Position numbers and translations under genes: made by a program
From: an uncultured Lachnospiraceae bacterium
GTDB taxonomy: Bacteria; Bacillota; Clostridia; Lachnospirales; Lachnospiraceae
Length of the DNA stretch: 48,425 bases
Assembly: GCA_910588885.1 (NCBI GenBank)
Contig: CAJUSQ010000001.1
Coordinates: forward strand, 58,611-107,035
Direction of reading: 5' to 3'
In this document: piece after piece, positions 1 to 7,827 of the stretch
Layout of the letters: every line of letters begins with the position of its first letter
How positions within the stretch are numbered: position 1 is the first letter of the stretch
The notes under the pieces: model-generated
The model's database searches: none
Told to the model about the DNA's origin: nothing
The model's input: the letters and a program-made list of their open reading frames with translations, nothing else

Positions 1-90
1 TGGTTCCGTTTCCCTGCCCCGTTCCTTCCGTGGTTCCGTTTCCCTGCCCCGTTCCTTCCGTGGTTCCGTTTCCCTGCCCCGTTCCGTCCG
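1..90. repeat. Three tandem 30-bp repeats inside a coding region
   Basis: Copies at 1-30 and 31-60 are identical and the copy at 61-90 differs by one base. Read on the minus strand each unit encodes a ten-residue Gly/Thr-rich block (TEGTGQGNGT, with D for E in the first). The array reaches the window edge, so the true copy number is unknown. Confidence 0.95.
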
Positions 91-643
91 TAATGGTCAC
101 ATAGATTCGGAATTCTTTGGATACCTCACTCCCGTCCTCCGCTATGCCTTTTGCCTCCATTTTTACGGGGTAACTGCCGTTGTTCCGTTTTTCCTTCAAT
201 TCCAGCCGGAAATCCGCCACATAGCATTCCGCCATTCCGCTTCCTCCGTTTACGCTTACATTTTTCAAAAAAATAGTCTTATTATAATTTTTCATAATAA
301 AAGGCGCCGTACCGGAATCTCCAAGATCCAGAGAAACCTGAAGGCGGTGATTTTTCAGTTCCCCGATTGCCAGAATCGGAACCACCAGATGTACGAAGCC
401 TTTTTCCGCTTTGGGAATATACCCCTCCGCATAAGGCTTATCCATTCCTTCATAGCAGTTCTGGCTGTCAATCATCAGATGGACTTCTTCTGCCGGGACG
501 GAAGACGGCTCCTTTGCCCCACCGGAAGCCGACTTCCCTGCCGGCGTGTCCGTCTGCCCTGCTTGGGCTGACACCCTTACCGGAGCTGCCAGGGTGCACA
601 ACAGGGCCATTATCATGATTCCGGCACAGATCCGAAGCTTCAT
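1..643 (-). CDS. Exported repeat protein, 3' end outside the window
   Basis: The frame opens at ATG 643 and stays open to the window edge (at least 214 residues), so it is a partial gene. The first ~26 residues form a signal peptide: a positive start (MKLR), a hydrophobic core and an Ala-rich region ending VSAQA. A Ser/Pro/Ala-rich spacer follows, then a beta-rich domain of about 130 residues that resembles the extracellular COG1361/CARDB-type beta-sandwich domains found next to ABC exporters in Lachnospiraceae. Then come the Gly/Thr-rich ten-residue repeats. The ATG overlaps the stop of the ABC ATPase gene by four bases (ATGA), so the two are translationally coupled. I infer a surface-exposed protein working with this transporter. 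The true C-terminus, possibly a membrane anchor, cannot be seen. The family name is tentative. Confidence 0.8.
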   Translation of the reverse strand, partial: MKLRICAGIMIMALLCTLAAPVRVSAQAGQTDTPAGKSASGGAKEPSSVPAEEVHLMIDSQNCYEGMDKPYAEGYIPKAEKGFVHLVVPILAIGELKNHRLQVSLDLGDSGTAPFIMKNYNKTIFLKNVSVNGGSGMAECYVADFRLELKEKRNNGSYPVKMEAKGIAEDGSEVSKEFRIYVTITDGTGQGNGTTEGTGQGNGTTEGTGQGNGT

Positions 644-1317
644 TTCCATTCCTCCTCCATTTCGTGGACATCATCGCACAATTCTTCAATATCCTGAGCG
701 TTATGGCTGGCCAGCAGAATGGCCTTTCCCTGGGCCTTCAGCTCCTTCAGCAGCTCCCGCATCTGCGCTGTCCCGGCCCGGTCCAGGCCGTTAAAGGGCT
801 CATCCAAAATTAAGACCGCAGGATCTTCCATAATCGCCTGGGCAATTCCCAACCGCTGGCGCATCCCCAGGGAATATTTGGATACCGGCTTTTTGGCCGC
901 CGTGGAAAGGCCCACCCGTTCCAGCGTTTTTTGAATTTCCTTTTTGCCGATTCGTGCCCGGAGATCTGCCAGGATCTTCAGGTTCCGATATCCGTTTAAG
1001 TTGGGAAGAAACCCGGGAGTCTCAATGATCATGCCGAGATCCTCCGGAAAATCACAATCCTTTCCCACCTGCTGACGATTCACGAATATTTTTCCCGTAT
1101 CCGGCCGCAGGAAGCCGCATATGCATTTCATCAATACGGTTTTCCCGCTCCCGTTATTTCCCACTACGCCGAAGATGTGTCCGGCTGGGACGGACAGATT
1201 TACATCCGTTAAAATCCGTTCCTTTCCGAAGGATTTGCCGACGTGGGCTACCAAAATCCCGGTTCCGGATTCCGGCGGATATTCGGCCGCCAAGCCTGCC
1301 TGATCCATTGTCCTCAT
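640..1317 (-). CDS. ABC transporter ATP-binding protein
   Basis: This is a 225-residue nucleotide-binding subunit that hydrolyses ATP to drive the membrane subunits encoded just upstream. Walker A is GNNGSGKT (residues 53-60), the ABC signature is SLGMRQR (149-155), Walker B with the catalytic Glu is VLILDEP (168-174), and the switch His lies in LASHNAQ near 205. The size and the Q-loop region resemble BcrA-type exporters for bacteriocins and antibiotics. The start has a clear ribosome site (AAGGAGG, eight bases upstream). It is gene four of the lipoprotein/permease/permease/ATPase/surface-protein operon. Substrate is unknown; the adjacent two-component system suggests an envelope-stress or peptide-resistance role, which is inference. 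Confidence 0.93.
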   Translation of the reverse strand: MRTMDQAGLAAEYPPESGTGILVAHVGKSFGKERILTDVNLSVPAGHIFGVVGNNGSGKTVLMKCICGFLRPDTGKIFVNRQQVGKDCDFPEDLGMIIETPGFLPNLNGYRNLKILADLRARIGKKEIQKTLERVGLSTAAKKPVSKYSLGMRQRLGIAQAIMEDPAVLILDEPFNGLDRAGTAQMRELLKELKAQGKAILLASHNAQDIEELCDDVHEMEEEWK

Positions 1318-1331
1318 CCTTTTTCCCTCCT

Positions 1332-2231
1332 TCAGTTTTTTTCCGTACCGGTAAATTGAAAATGATAACGGCGGATACGGCCCAGGGACAATCCGAACAG
1401 CAGAAGGCTGCCTGCCGCGAAAAATCCATAGGAAACCCAGAGCTTCGGCAGATTGTCATATCCGAAATTATGCATATAGTAGGTGGCATGATTCAGCGGC
1501 GAAAGCCAGCCAAAGGCGATATTCGCCAGATTCAGCCGTTCCTGCGGGATGGAAAACCATTCGGCAATCATCTGGGGATTCAGCAGAAACCCAAAGCCGC
1601 TGAATACGATGCCGCCGATCATGCCGCCGTTTCCCTTCCACAGGTTCAGGTACAGAATCAACCCGGCCATAAAAACCGTATACCCCAGCATCAGTGCAAA
1701 AATATGAAGCATACATTCATATGGAAAGGACAGCTCCAGTACCTTTACAAAGGCCGGGACTGCAATTTGTTCTCCAATCCTGGAATAACCCAGAATTGCT
1801 GCCGTGTCGCTCCAGAGATTGGCCGGATAGGCTTTCGATCCCGCCAACACACAGGTGGACAGAAGGACAAAGCAAAGCAAAACAAAGGTTGCCAGCACCA
1901 GGTAGAGAATCTGCCCCGCCATCCACACCCTGCGGTTCATACGGATCAGGAAAAACGGAACATCCGCTCCCAAATTCGGCAGATCCCCAAAGAGAAAAAG
2001 CAGCAGCAGCGATACCACCAGCACCGAATTGGCATCGCCAAAGGTCCAGATAAAGGGCTCCGCCGCCTGGAGAAGCGTATGATGCTCCTGGGCAAAGCGG
2101 ATCACCTTATCCGACAGCAGAAACGAAAGAACAAACGCCAGGCAAAAAACCAGAATAATCTTCGGATTCCGCCGCCATCTCCGGAAATTTGCCATGGCTG
2201 CAAGCCAAATCTGCCGCGTTTTATACACCAT
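1332..2231 (-). CDS. ABC-2 type membrane permease
   Basis: This 299-residue protein starts with a short basic N-terminus and then has about six hydrophobic segments, the usual form of ABC-2 type export permeases. The frame is open further upstream, but ATG 2231 is preceded by a perfect AAGGAGG and begins with the typical cytosolic stretch, so I use it. It ends 14 bases before the ATPase gene and follows a second permease, so the pair probably forms a heterodimeric membrane channel. No residue motif gives a substrate. Family assignment rests on topology and gene context. Confidence 0.82.
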   Translation of the reverse strand: MVYKTRQIWLAAMANFRRWRRNPKIILVFCLAFVLSFLLSDKVIRFAQEHHTLLQAAEPFIWTFGDANSVLVVSLLLLFLFGDLPNLGADVPFFLIRMNRRVWMAGQILYLVLATFVLLCFVLLSTCVLAGSKAYPANLWSDTAAILGYSRIGEQIAVPAFVKVLELSFPYECMLHIFALMLGYTVFMAGLILYLNLWKGNGGMIGGIVFSGFGFLLNPQMIAEWFSIPQERLNLANIAFGWLSPLNHATYYMHNFGYDNLPKLWVSYGFFAAGSLLLFGLSLGRIRRYHFQFTGTEKN

Positions 2232-2308
2232 TTTGCACCTCCTTGAGAATCGGCCAAACAAGCCGGACCGGTTTTCCCGCAGCATCTTCCCCGGTTCCTC
2301 CCCCGGGA

Positions 2309-2935
2309 TCAGAGCCGGGCAATACAGCGTTTTAATAGGAAGTAATACAGACACCACACCACCAGAATCCACCCAAGCAGCAAAACCAGAACACCAGTTT
2401 CCCCAAACACCCACGGATGGGCAGGGGCCAGCCATTCATAAGGATACAGGCAGTACCAGTCCGCAAAATACCGCTCATACGAAATCACCAGGAAATAATA
2501 GAGGACAAAGGAGCCGCCATAGGCAATACAGCGGCTGCCTGCCCAGGCCGCCAGGGCCGCCGCCAAAACGGCCCACAGCATTCCGGAAGCAAATATCAGC
2601 GCCTCGTTGATTCCGGCCGCTTCTTCCGGCTTCAGCAGGCGGCAGATCCGGACGCCCAAAGCCTCCAGAAGCCCTCCGCTGATTCCGCAGGCCAAAAATT
2701 TTCCTGCTATATAAGATCTCACGTTTGTACGGGGCAGGTATGCTTTCAGGTAGCCGCTCTGATACTCGTTCAGCCAGGCAGTACCATAGGGCAGCGCCGC
2801 CAGCACCGGGACACAGGCCCGGAACAGGTCGGAGGTAAATCCTGCGAAGAAAAGGACGCTTACCTCCAAAATCAGCCCCGCCCAAAAGCCCAAGGACCCG
2901 ATGGCCCGCTTCAGGTCCGTCTCGAAGCTGTTCAT
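2309..2935 (-). CDS. ABC-2 type membrane permease, second subunit
   Basis: This 208-residue protein has a short cytosolic N-terminus (MNSFETDLKRAIGS) and about six membrane segments. The charged loop near residues 60-75 with an NEYQSGYLKAYLPR stretch is typical of small ABC-2 permeases of the bacteriocin-immunity type. Its ATG lies one base past the stop codon of the lipoprotein gene, so the two are translationally coupled. It is the partner of the permease at 1332-2231. Substrate not assigned. Confidence 0.8.
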   Translation of the reverse strand: MNSFETDLKRAIGSLGFWAGLILEVSVLFFAGFTSDLFRACVPVLAALPYGTAWLNEYQSGYLKAYLPRTNVRSYIAGKFLACGISGGLLEALGVRICRLLKPEEAAGINEALIFASGMLWAVLAAALAAWAGSRCIAYGGSFVLYYFLVISYERYFADWYCLYPYEWLAPAHPWVFGETGVLVLLLGWILVVWCLYYFLLKRCIARL

Positions 2936-2936
2936 T

Positions 2937-4520
2937 CTAATAGCCCAGCTCCCGGTCTATGATGGAGCCGTCAATGGCATTAACAGTCAGTACCGGCCCT
3001 TCTTTTCCTGTATAGCCTTTCTCCCCTACGGCTTCCTGACGTGTCCCGATAAAATCCCAGACCGGAACCAGAAGACCCGTATCAAAGCTGTCTGCCTCGC
3101 TGATCCTGGTATACCGCAGGGCTACCTGATGAATGTCAATCTGAACGGCCGACAGATCCTGTTCCGGTATATCCTGGGCATTTGTTACAACGACCATTTG
3201 TTCGAATATATCCCTGATTTCCTCAAAGGGCTTCATACCGGATTTTTCCACTACCGTCTCGGTTACTTCCAGCGGGGTATTATAGGAAAATCCGATGATG
3301 CCGTCATTGTTGACCGTGATTTCAATACTCTCTCCGCCCCACTCTTTTTTTACATAATTCTCTCCCTGCCACTCGTCGGTGAATTTGCTTTTCCCCTCAT
3401 TGCTGACAAAGGCTCCGTCTATATTTCTTAAATACTGTAACACATAGGCTTTGCGGTAACCGTAGGTCCCGTCGCTGTCCGGCTCCCCATTGACCAGCTC
3501 ACAGTACAAATCTCCGTCATAAAACTGAAAATCGGTAAGTCCCAGCTTGTTTAACAGCTCCTCTGCCTGCAACCGGGCTTCGTTCCGGGTAATCGTCGTA
3601 GGCATATCCGAATATTCTTTCAAATCTTCCGCCGCAACATTTTCAAGAAGGAGTGTATCTTCCTTCACGCCCTCTTCCTCTTTCCAGCGTCCCAGGATGA
3701 TCTCTTGCCCCACCACTACAGTGTCAGCATCCACGTAGCCGTGCTTATTGCTGAAGAACCGAATACAATTTCCATAATCCTCGTTATTTTGCGCATACAG
3801 GCAAAGGTAGGATCCGTTTTGCCCGTCGCTGACTCCATAAAAAACCTTTCCGTCCGGATTCAGCTCATTTACCCAGGTATAGTAATCATCCCCCGGATTC
3901 TGTTCCAGCAATTCTCCGGTATCCTGAAAGCTTCCGACTGTGGCATATTCTTTGAGATCTATTTGATCCGGCGCAGTCTCATAGGCTTCCCGGAGCTTAT
4001 TGATCTCATTCTGGTATTCCTCCTGATAAACCTGGATGTCACCCCCATAATCCTCCGCTTCTTCCAAAAGCCGGTCCAGCTCCCTGTTCCAGTAAGCAAT
4101 TTCCTGCTCAATCATGCCTTTCGTCTTCTGGTTCAAGGCCCTTCCTTCATATAAGGCTTCCTCGCCCACCAGCGCGTCCTTCACCTTGTTCAGGAATTCC
4201 TGACTGATTTCACTTTGTTTCACCCGAAATACCGACATCTGATCCGTCTTTGGGACATCCACCTTCGCGTCAACGCGTACCGCCACATGCAGGGACTCAT
4301 CTTCAATGGTGGTTTGATACGTTTCATAATCTCCGGCCACCTCTCTGAGATCCGCCGACCCCTGGCTTGTATCTCCGGCTTCTTCCACCATTTGATCCAA
4401 ATCTTTATTTTTCACCATAGATTTCTCCGGGCTTTTCTGGCAGCCGGACAACAGGATTGCTGCCGCCACGCCTGACAGAAGCAGATATGAGGTTACGTTT
4501 CCTTTTCGCTTTTGATTCAT
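2937..4520 (-). CDS. Large lipoprotein of an ABC exporter operon (DUF6034-like)
   Basis: This is a 527-residue secreted lipoprotein. The N-terminus has a hydrophobic stretch ending in the lipobox LLSGC, so Cys27 should be lipidated and the protein held on the outer face of the membrane. The sequence after the Cys (QKSPEKSMVKNKD) and the overall layout recall the DUF6034 family common in Lachnospiraceae; this match is from memory. A helical, charged region (about 110-180) is followed by beta-rich segments rich in Gly, Asp and aromatic residues. It is the first gene after the sensor kinase and is likely transcribed from its own promoter at 4548-4575 as well as from read-through. It may bind the substrate or modulate the sensor; neither can be shown here. 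Confidence 0.8.
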   Translation of the reverse strand: MNQKRKGNVTSYLLLSGVAAAILLSGCQKSPEKSMVKNKDLDQMVEEAGDTSQGSADLREVAGDYETYQTTIEDESLHVAVRVDAKVDVPKTDQMSVFRVKQSEISQEFLNKVKDALVGEEALYEGRALNQKTKGMIEQEIAYWNRELDRLLEEAEDYGGDIQVYQEEYQNEINKLREAYETAPDQIDLKEYATVGSFQDTGELLEQNPGDDYYTWVNELNPDGKVFYGVSDGQNGSYLCLYAQNNEDYGNCIRFFSNKHGYVDADTVVVGQEIILGRWKEEEGVKEDTLLLENVAAEDLKEYSDMPTTITRNEARLQAEELLNKLGLTDFQFYDGDLYCELVNGEPDSDGTYGYRKAYVLQYLRNIDGAFVSNEGKSKFTDEWQGENYVKKEWGGESIEITVNNDGIIGFSYNTPLEVTETVVEKSGMKPFEEIRDIFEQMVVVTNAQDIPEQDLSAVQIDIHQVALRYTRISEADSFDTGLLVPVWDFIGTRQEAVGEKGYTGKEGPVLTVNAIDGSIIDRELGY

Positions 4521-4547
4521 TTTACCGCTCTCCTTCCTTTCGATGAA

Positions 4548-4575
4548 ATTATCCTAACACGGATTCCCGCATCAA
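4548..4575 (-). promoter_or_regulatory. Sigma-A-like promoter for the lipoprotein/ABC operon
   Basis: On the minus strand a TTGATG box (4570-4575) and a GATAAT box (4548-4553) are 16 bp apart, 28 bases before the lipoprotein ATG. The gap between the sensor kinase and the lipoprotein gene is the only sizeable one upstream, which fits a separate transcript. Confidence 0.5.
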
Positions 4576-4620
4576 GTATTCATCGCAATTTGAACAAATT
4601 GTAAAATGATTCGGCCCCGG

Positions 4621-6009
4621 TCAGACCTCATCCGAAGGAAAACGCAGGATCATCCGGGTTCCCTCCCCCACCCGGCTTTGAATTTCCAGGGAAACCCGGT
4701 GCTTTTTCAAAATCATGGCAGTCAGGGCCAGCCCCAGTCCGGCGCCCCCGTATCTGCGGCTTCTGGATTTATCTACCATATAAAACGGCTCTAAAATTTT
4801 ATCCTGTTCCTCCTTGGGAATCCCGCAGCCAAAGTCCCGGACTTCCAGGAAGGAGCCTTCCGCTTTCAGCAAAATCTTGCTTCCGGGCGCGCTCGCCTTC
4901 CCGGCATTGTCAATCAGGTTCACCAGAACATCCGTCATAAGATCCTCGTCCATGAAAAACGCCTGGCCCTGCTGGGAGCATTCCAGGGTCAGCTGCTTTT
5001 CCTTCAAAATCCCCTGGCAGGAGCGTTCGGCCCGGATAAAAATCTGCTGCACCGGAATCATTTCAAACACCAGTTCTCCTTCCTGGTCCAGCTCCAGCAG
5101 CTTCATCATTTTTCGGGAAAGCCGTTCCAGCCGCCTGCATTCCTCATAGATATAAAGCAGCGCTTCCTGCCGGTCTTCCTCCTTCAGTTTGACGGAAAGC
5201 AATGTTTGGGCATAACCGGAAATGGCCGTCATGGGGGTTTTCAACTCATGGGTCAAGTCCCCCATAAACAATGTCTTCCGCTTCTCGGACTCCTCCAGGC
5301 TTCTGGTTCTCGTTTCCACCGCTTCCGCCATTTTATTGAAGCTCTCTCCCAGCTGTCCGATTTCATCCTGACGCCCCACGGTAATCCGCTGGTCATACAG
5401 CCCCGCCGCCATCCGCTTCGTAGTATCATTCAGCACCTGCAGCGGATGCAGGGCTTTTTTCAGGAAAATTGACAAAAGCAGCACAACGGTAACGCCCACG
5501 CCCAGGGAAATGGCCAGCATACAGAGGGTAACGCCCCTCATTTTATCCCAAACACCGGAAATATCCGCTACTCGATAATAATTAAGCCTTCCGTTTTGCT
5601 GCCGGAAAAAGATCATGTAATGGCTGCCGCCCCAATCCAGACGTGCCGACTGAAATCCCCGGTAATCCTCATTTTCATCAAACTCCAGTTCCGACAGCTG
5701 TTCCATGCTTAAATTTGTATGATTATAAATTTCCGTCAACTCCGGCCAGGTGCGGACACAGATATTAAAGTCATCATGTAGATTTTTAAAATAATATTGT
5801 AAAAATATGTCATCATCTTCCAGTGACGGATTCCGTTCCAGGTTCCAAACCAGCCGGTCGGAAATTTCATAAGCGCTTTGGCTTGCCTTCACAACCGCTT
5901 CGTTCAGAAAGCTTTTTTGCGCCAGCACCCACAAAAACAGGTCTCCCAGCAAAAAAGCGGCCAGCACTGCTGTACCGCTTAACCACAATATTCTCGTTCT
6001 GATTTTCAA
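4621..6009 (-). CDS. Sensor histidine kinase with HAMP domain
   Basis: This 462-residue membrane kinase senses an external signal and phosphorylates the adjacent response regulator. TM1 is at about 9-30, an extracellular sensor domain of ~130 residues follows, TM2 is near 160-183, then HAMP (about 184-238). The dimerisation/phosphoacceptor domain has its His in GDLTHELKTP (His254), and the ATPase domain carries the N box (LVNLIDNAGKAS), DFGCGIP and GGAGLGLAL. The start is TTG at 6009, chosen because GGAGGAG lies seven bases upstream and no better ATG exists; it follows the regulator stop codon by three bases. Together with the regulator it probably controls the ABC operon at 1-4520. Confidence 0.93.
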   Translation of the reverse strand: MKIRTRILWLSGTAVLAAFLLGDLFLWVLAQKSFLNEAVVKASQSAYEISDRLVWNLERNPSLEDDDIFLQYYFKNLHDDFNICVRTWPELTEIYNHTNLSMEQLSELEFDENEDYRGFQSARLDWGGSHYMIFFRQQNGRLNYYRVADISGVWDKMRGVTLCMLAISLGVGVTVVLLLSIFLKKALHPLQVLNDTTKRMAAGLYDQRITVGRQDEIGQLGESFNKMAEAVETRTRSLEESEKRKTLFMGDLTHELKTPMTAISGYAQTLLSVKLKEEDRQEALLYIYEECRRLERLSRKMMKLLELDQEGELVFEMIPVQQIFIRAERSCQGILKEKQLTLECSQQGQAFFMDEDLMTDVLVNLIDNAGKASAPGSKILLKAEGSFLEVRDFGCGIPKEEQDKILEPFYMVDKSRSRRYGGAGLGLALTAMILKKHRVSLEIQSRVGEGTRMILRFPSDEV

Positions 6010-6012
6010 TGA

Positions 6013-6666
6013 TCACTCCTCCAAACGATATCCCAGCTTCGATATGGTTTTAATATGCTGGCTCAACCCCAGCTTTTTTCGAAGCTGTCCGATATGCACG
6101 TCCACGGTTCTGGTTTCTCCCACGTAATCCACTCCCCAGACCATCCGCAGCAGGCTTTCCCTGGAAATGGCAATATTTTTATTTTTTGCCAAAACGGAAA
6201 GCAGGTTGAATTCCATGGGCTTTAAGGGTACCTCCTCCCCGTTCCTGCGTACGGTATGCTCACTGAAATTGATTTCCATATCTAAAATGTGGATCACGTC
6301 TTTTGACTTCCCGAACCGTTCCAGCACCTTTTCAATCCGCACCAGCAACTCCAGCACTTCAAAGGGCTTTACAATATAATCCTCGGCCCCGCTTTTCAGC
6401 CCCTGTATCTTCGAAAGCAAATCGTCCTTTGCCGTCAGGAAAATTGCCGGAATCCCGTAACCTTTCACCACCTTCAATAATGCAAAGCCGTCCACCCCCG
6501 GCAGCATCACATCCAGAAGGGCCAGGCGGTAATCATGGTCCTGCTCCAACGCCTCCACCGCTTCCAGCCCGTCTCCGAAAATCGTGGTTTCATAATTGGC
6601 CGCTTCCAGATTCATTGCAATCATCCTTGCAATGGCTGTTTCATCTTCTACAATTAAAATCCTCAT
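6013..6666 (-). CDS. OmpR/PhoB-family response regulator
   Basis: This 217-residue regulator has a receiver domain (1-~115) with the acidic pair E7/D8, phosphoacceptor D52 in LLDVMLPG, the switch Thr in FLTAKDD and the conserved Lys in IVKPFE. A winged-helix DNA-binding domain follows (about 125-217), with the recognition region RTVDVHIGQLRKKLG. The start at 6666 has AAAAGGAG upstream. It is the first gene of a kinase/lipoprotein/exporter set read leftward. DNA targets are not identified; I saw no clean direct repeat upstream of 4520. Confidence 0.94.
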   Translation of the reverse strand: MRILIVEDETAIARMIAMNLEAANYETTIFGDGLEAVEALEQDHDYRLALLDVMLPGVDGFALLKVVKGYGIPAIFLTAKDDLLSKIQGLKSGAEDYIVKPFEVLELLVRIEKVLERFGKSKDVIHILDMEINFSEHTVRRNGEEVPLKPMEFNLLSVLAKNKNIAISRESLLRMVWGVDYVGETRTVDVHIGQLRKKLGLSQHIKTISKLGYRLEE

Positions 6667-6738
6667 AAAAAACGACTCCTTTTACATTTATTAAATCAAA
6701 ATATAATTTTTCTTCTCCCAATTAACAGAAATGCACTT

Positions 6739-7827
6739 TTATGCATCTGCCATCTTTTTAATAATCCCACAAGCCTTGTAGTGCTTTAAGGGGCAATATT
6801 TCACGGGTACCCCCTTTTCTTTCGCCAGGCGCAGGATATGCTGCACTTTTTTGCCGCTCTGCTCCTTCTCATCCAGTAAAATTTTATAGGGTACTCTTCG
6901 AAGGAGCACCCGTGTTGTTTCCCCGATTCCGGGCTTTACCAGGTTAAGGTCGGAAATCCCGTATTCTTCCGCAATCCGGCGTACTTCGTCAATCCCCCGG
7001 CTCTTAACCGAACCGTTTTCCGCCTTGGATGCTTCCGCTCCAAACGCTTCTGCCCCGGATGCTTCCTCCCTATCCGGAAATTTCGCCGCAATGGCATTGA
7101 TAAACTCGTAGGACAAATCCGAGTCCTCTAATTCTCCATAATACACGGCTCCGTGAAAATCCTTTTCTCCGATTAAATCCTTCCGCCAAACGGTGCGGCT
7201 GATCAGGCCGGAAACCGTACTGTTTAAACAGGCGCTGGGAATCAGCAAGTCTTCCCGGGTTCCGTACAGCTCCGTCACCCAGGCCGGATCGGCAACAACC
7301 GCCAGCTCCGCAGATACCCCCGGATATGCCCTCAGTGCCTGCTTCAGTTCTCCCAGAATCGCGCCCTTTCCGATCCATCCGTCCACAAACATCAGTTTGT
7401 CCACCTCGTATCGGTCCAGCAAAAAAGCCATCCCGTTTCTGTCAATTCCTTTTCCACGGATAATGGAGATTGAATAATGGTCAACATCTATGTGATACTT
7501 AAAAGTTAAATATCGTTTTAATAAAATTCCAATAGGGATTCCGGCCCGGGCCAGGGACACCAGCACCACGTTTTCCCCTTTTGCCTTCCGAATTTTTTCC
7601 GCCAGCACTCCGATAGCGGCGGCAACCGGCCCGGCATATGCCTGCAGCGCTTCCCGATAGACCCGCATATATGCTTCGCTGGGAACATATTCCACCGGAA
7701 GCATTTCACAGTAATGCGTTCCCGCTTGGATTCGCTTTTCCCGTTCCTCCGTAGGCTGCGGCCGGATCAATCCCGTAATATCCTTCAGCAGCAGCGTCAC
7801 GTCCTCTTTCTTATAGGATGTTCTCAT
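6739..7827 (-). CDS. StiP-like phosphoribosyltransferase with C-terminal PELOTA-type domain
   Basis: This 362-residue protein matches the Ter-cluster family annotated as cysteine protease StiP, which comparative work (Anantharaman, Iyer and Aravind 2012) reads instead as a phosphoribosyltransferase fold. The N-terminal part holds GTHYCEMLPVE (36-46), VLVSLARAGIPIG (88-100), and the nucleotide/PRPP-loop-like MFVDGWIGKGA (146-156), followed by SACLNSTVSGLISRT (198-212). A low-complexity Ala/Glu/Gly linker (about 254-272) leads to a C-terminal domain of ~75 residues (LVKPGIGETTRVLLRR onward) that fits the PELOTA-like RNA-binding domain of this family. It overlaps the upstream HAD-PRTase gene by four bases, so the two enzymes are coupled. 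Predicted role: making or using a nucleotide-like compound in stress response. The reaction is unproven. Confidence 0.85.
   Translation of the reverse strand: MRTSYKKEDVTLLLKDITGLIRPQPTEEREKRIQAGTHYCEMLPVEYVPSEAYMRVYREALQAYAGPVAAAIGVLAEKIRKAKGENVVLVSLARAGIPIGILLKRYLTFKYHIDVDHYSISIIRGKGIDRNGMAFLLDRYEVDKLMFVDGWIGKGAILGELKQALRAYPGVSAELAVVADPAWVTELYGTREDLLIPSACLNSTVSGLISRTVWRKDLIGEKDFHGAVYYGELEDSDLSYEFINAIAAKFPDREEASGAEAFGAEASKAENGSVKSRGIDEVRRIAEEYGISDLNLVKPGIGETTRVLLRRVPYKILLDEKEQSGKKVQHILRLAKEKGVPVKYCPLKHYKACGIIKKMADA

Noticed and set aside
1308..2246. A 312-codon plus-strand open frame
   Set aside because: It is the mirror of the ABC permease gene, has Gln/Lys/Arg-rich composition without any family motif and no ribosome site.
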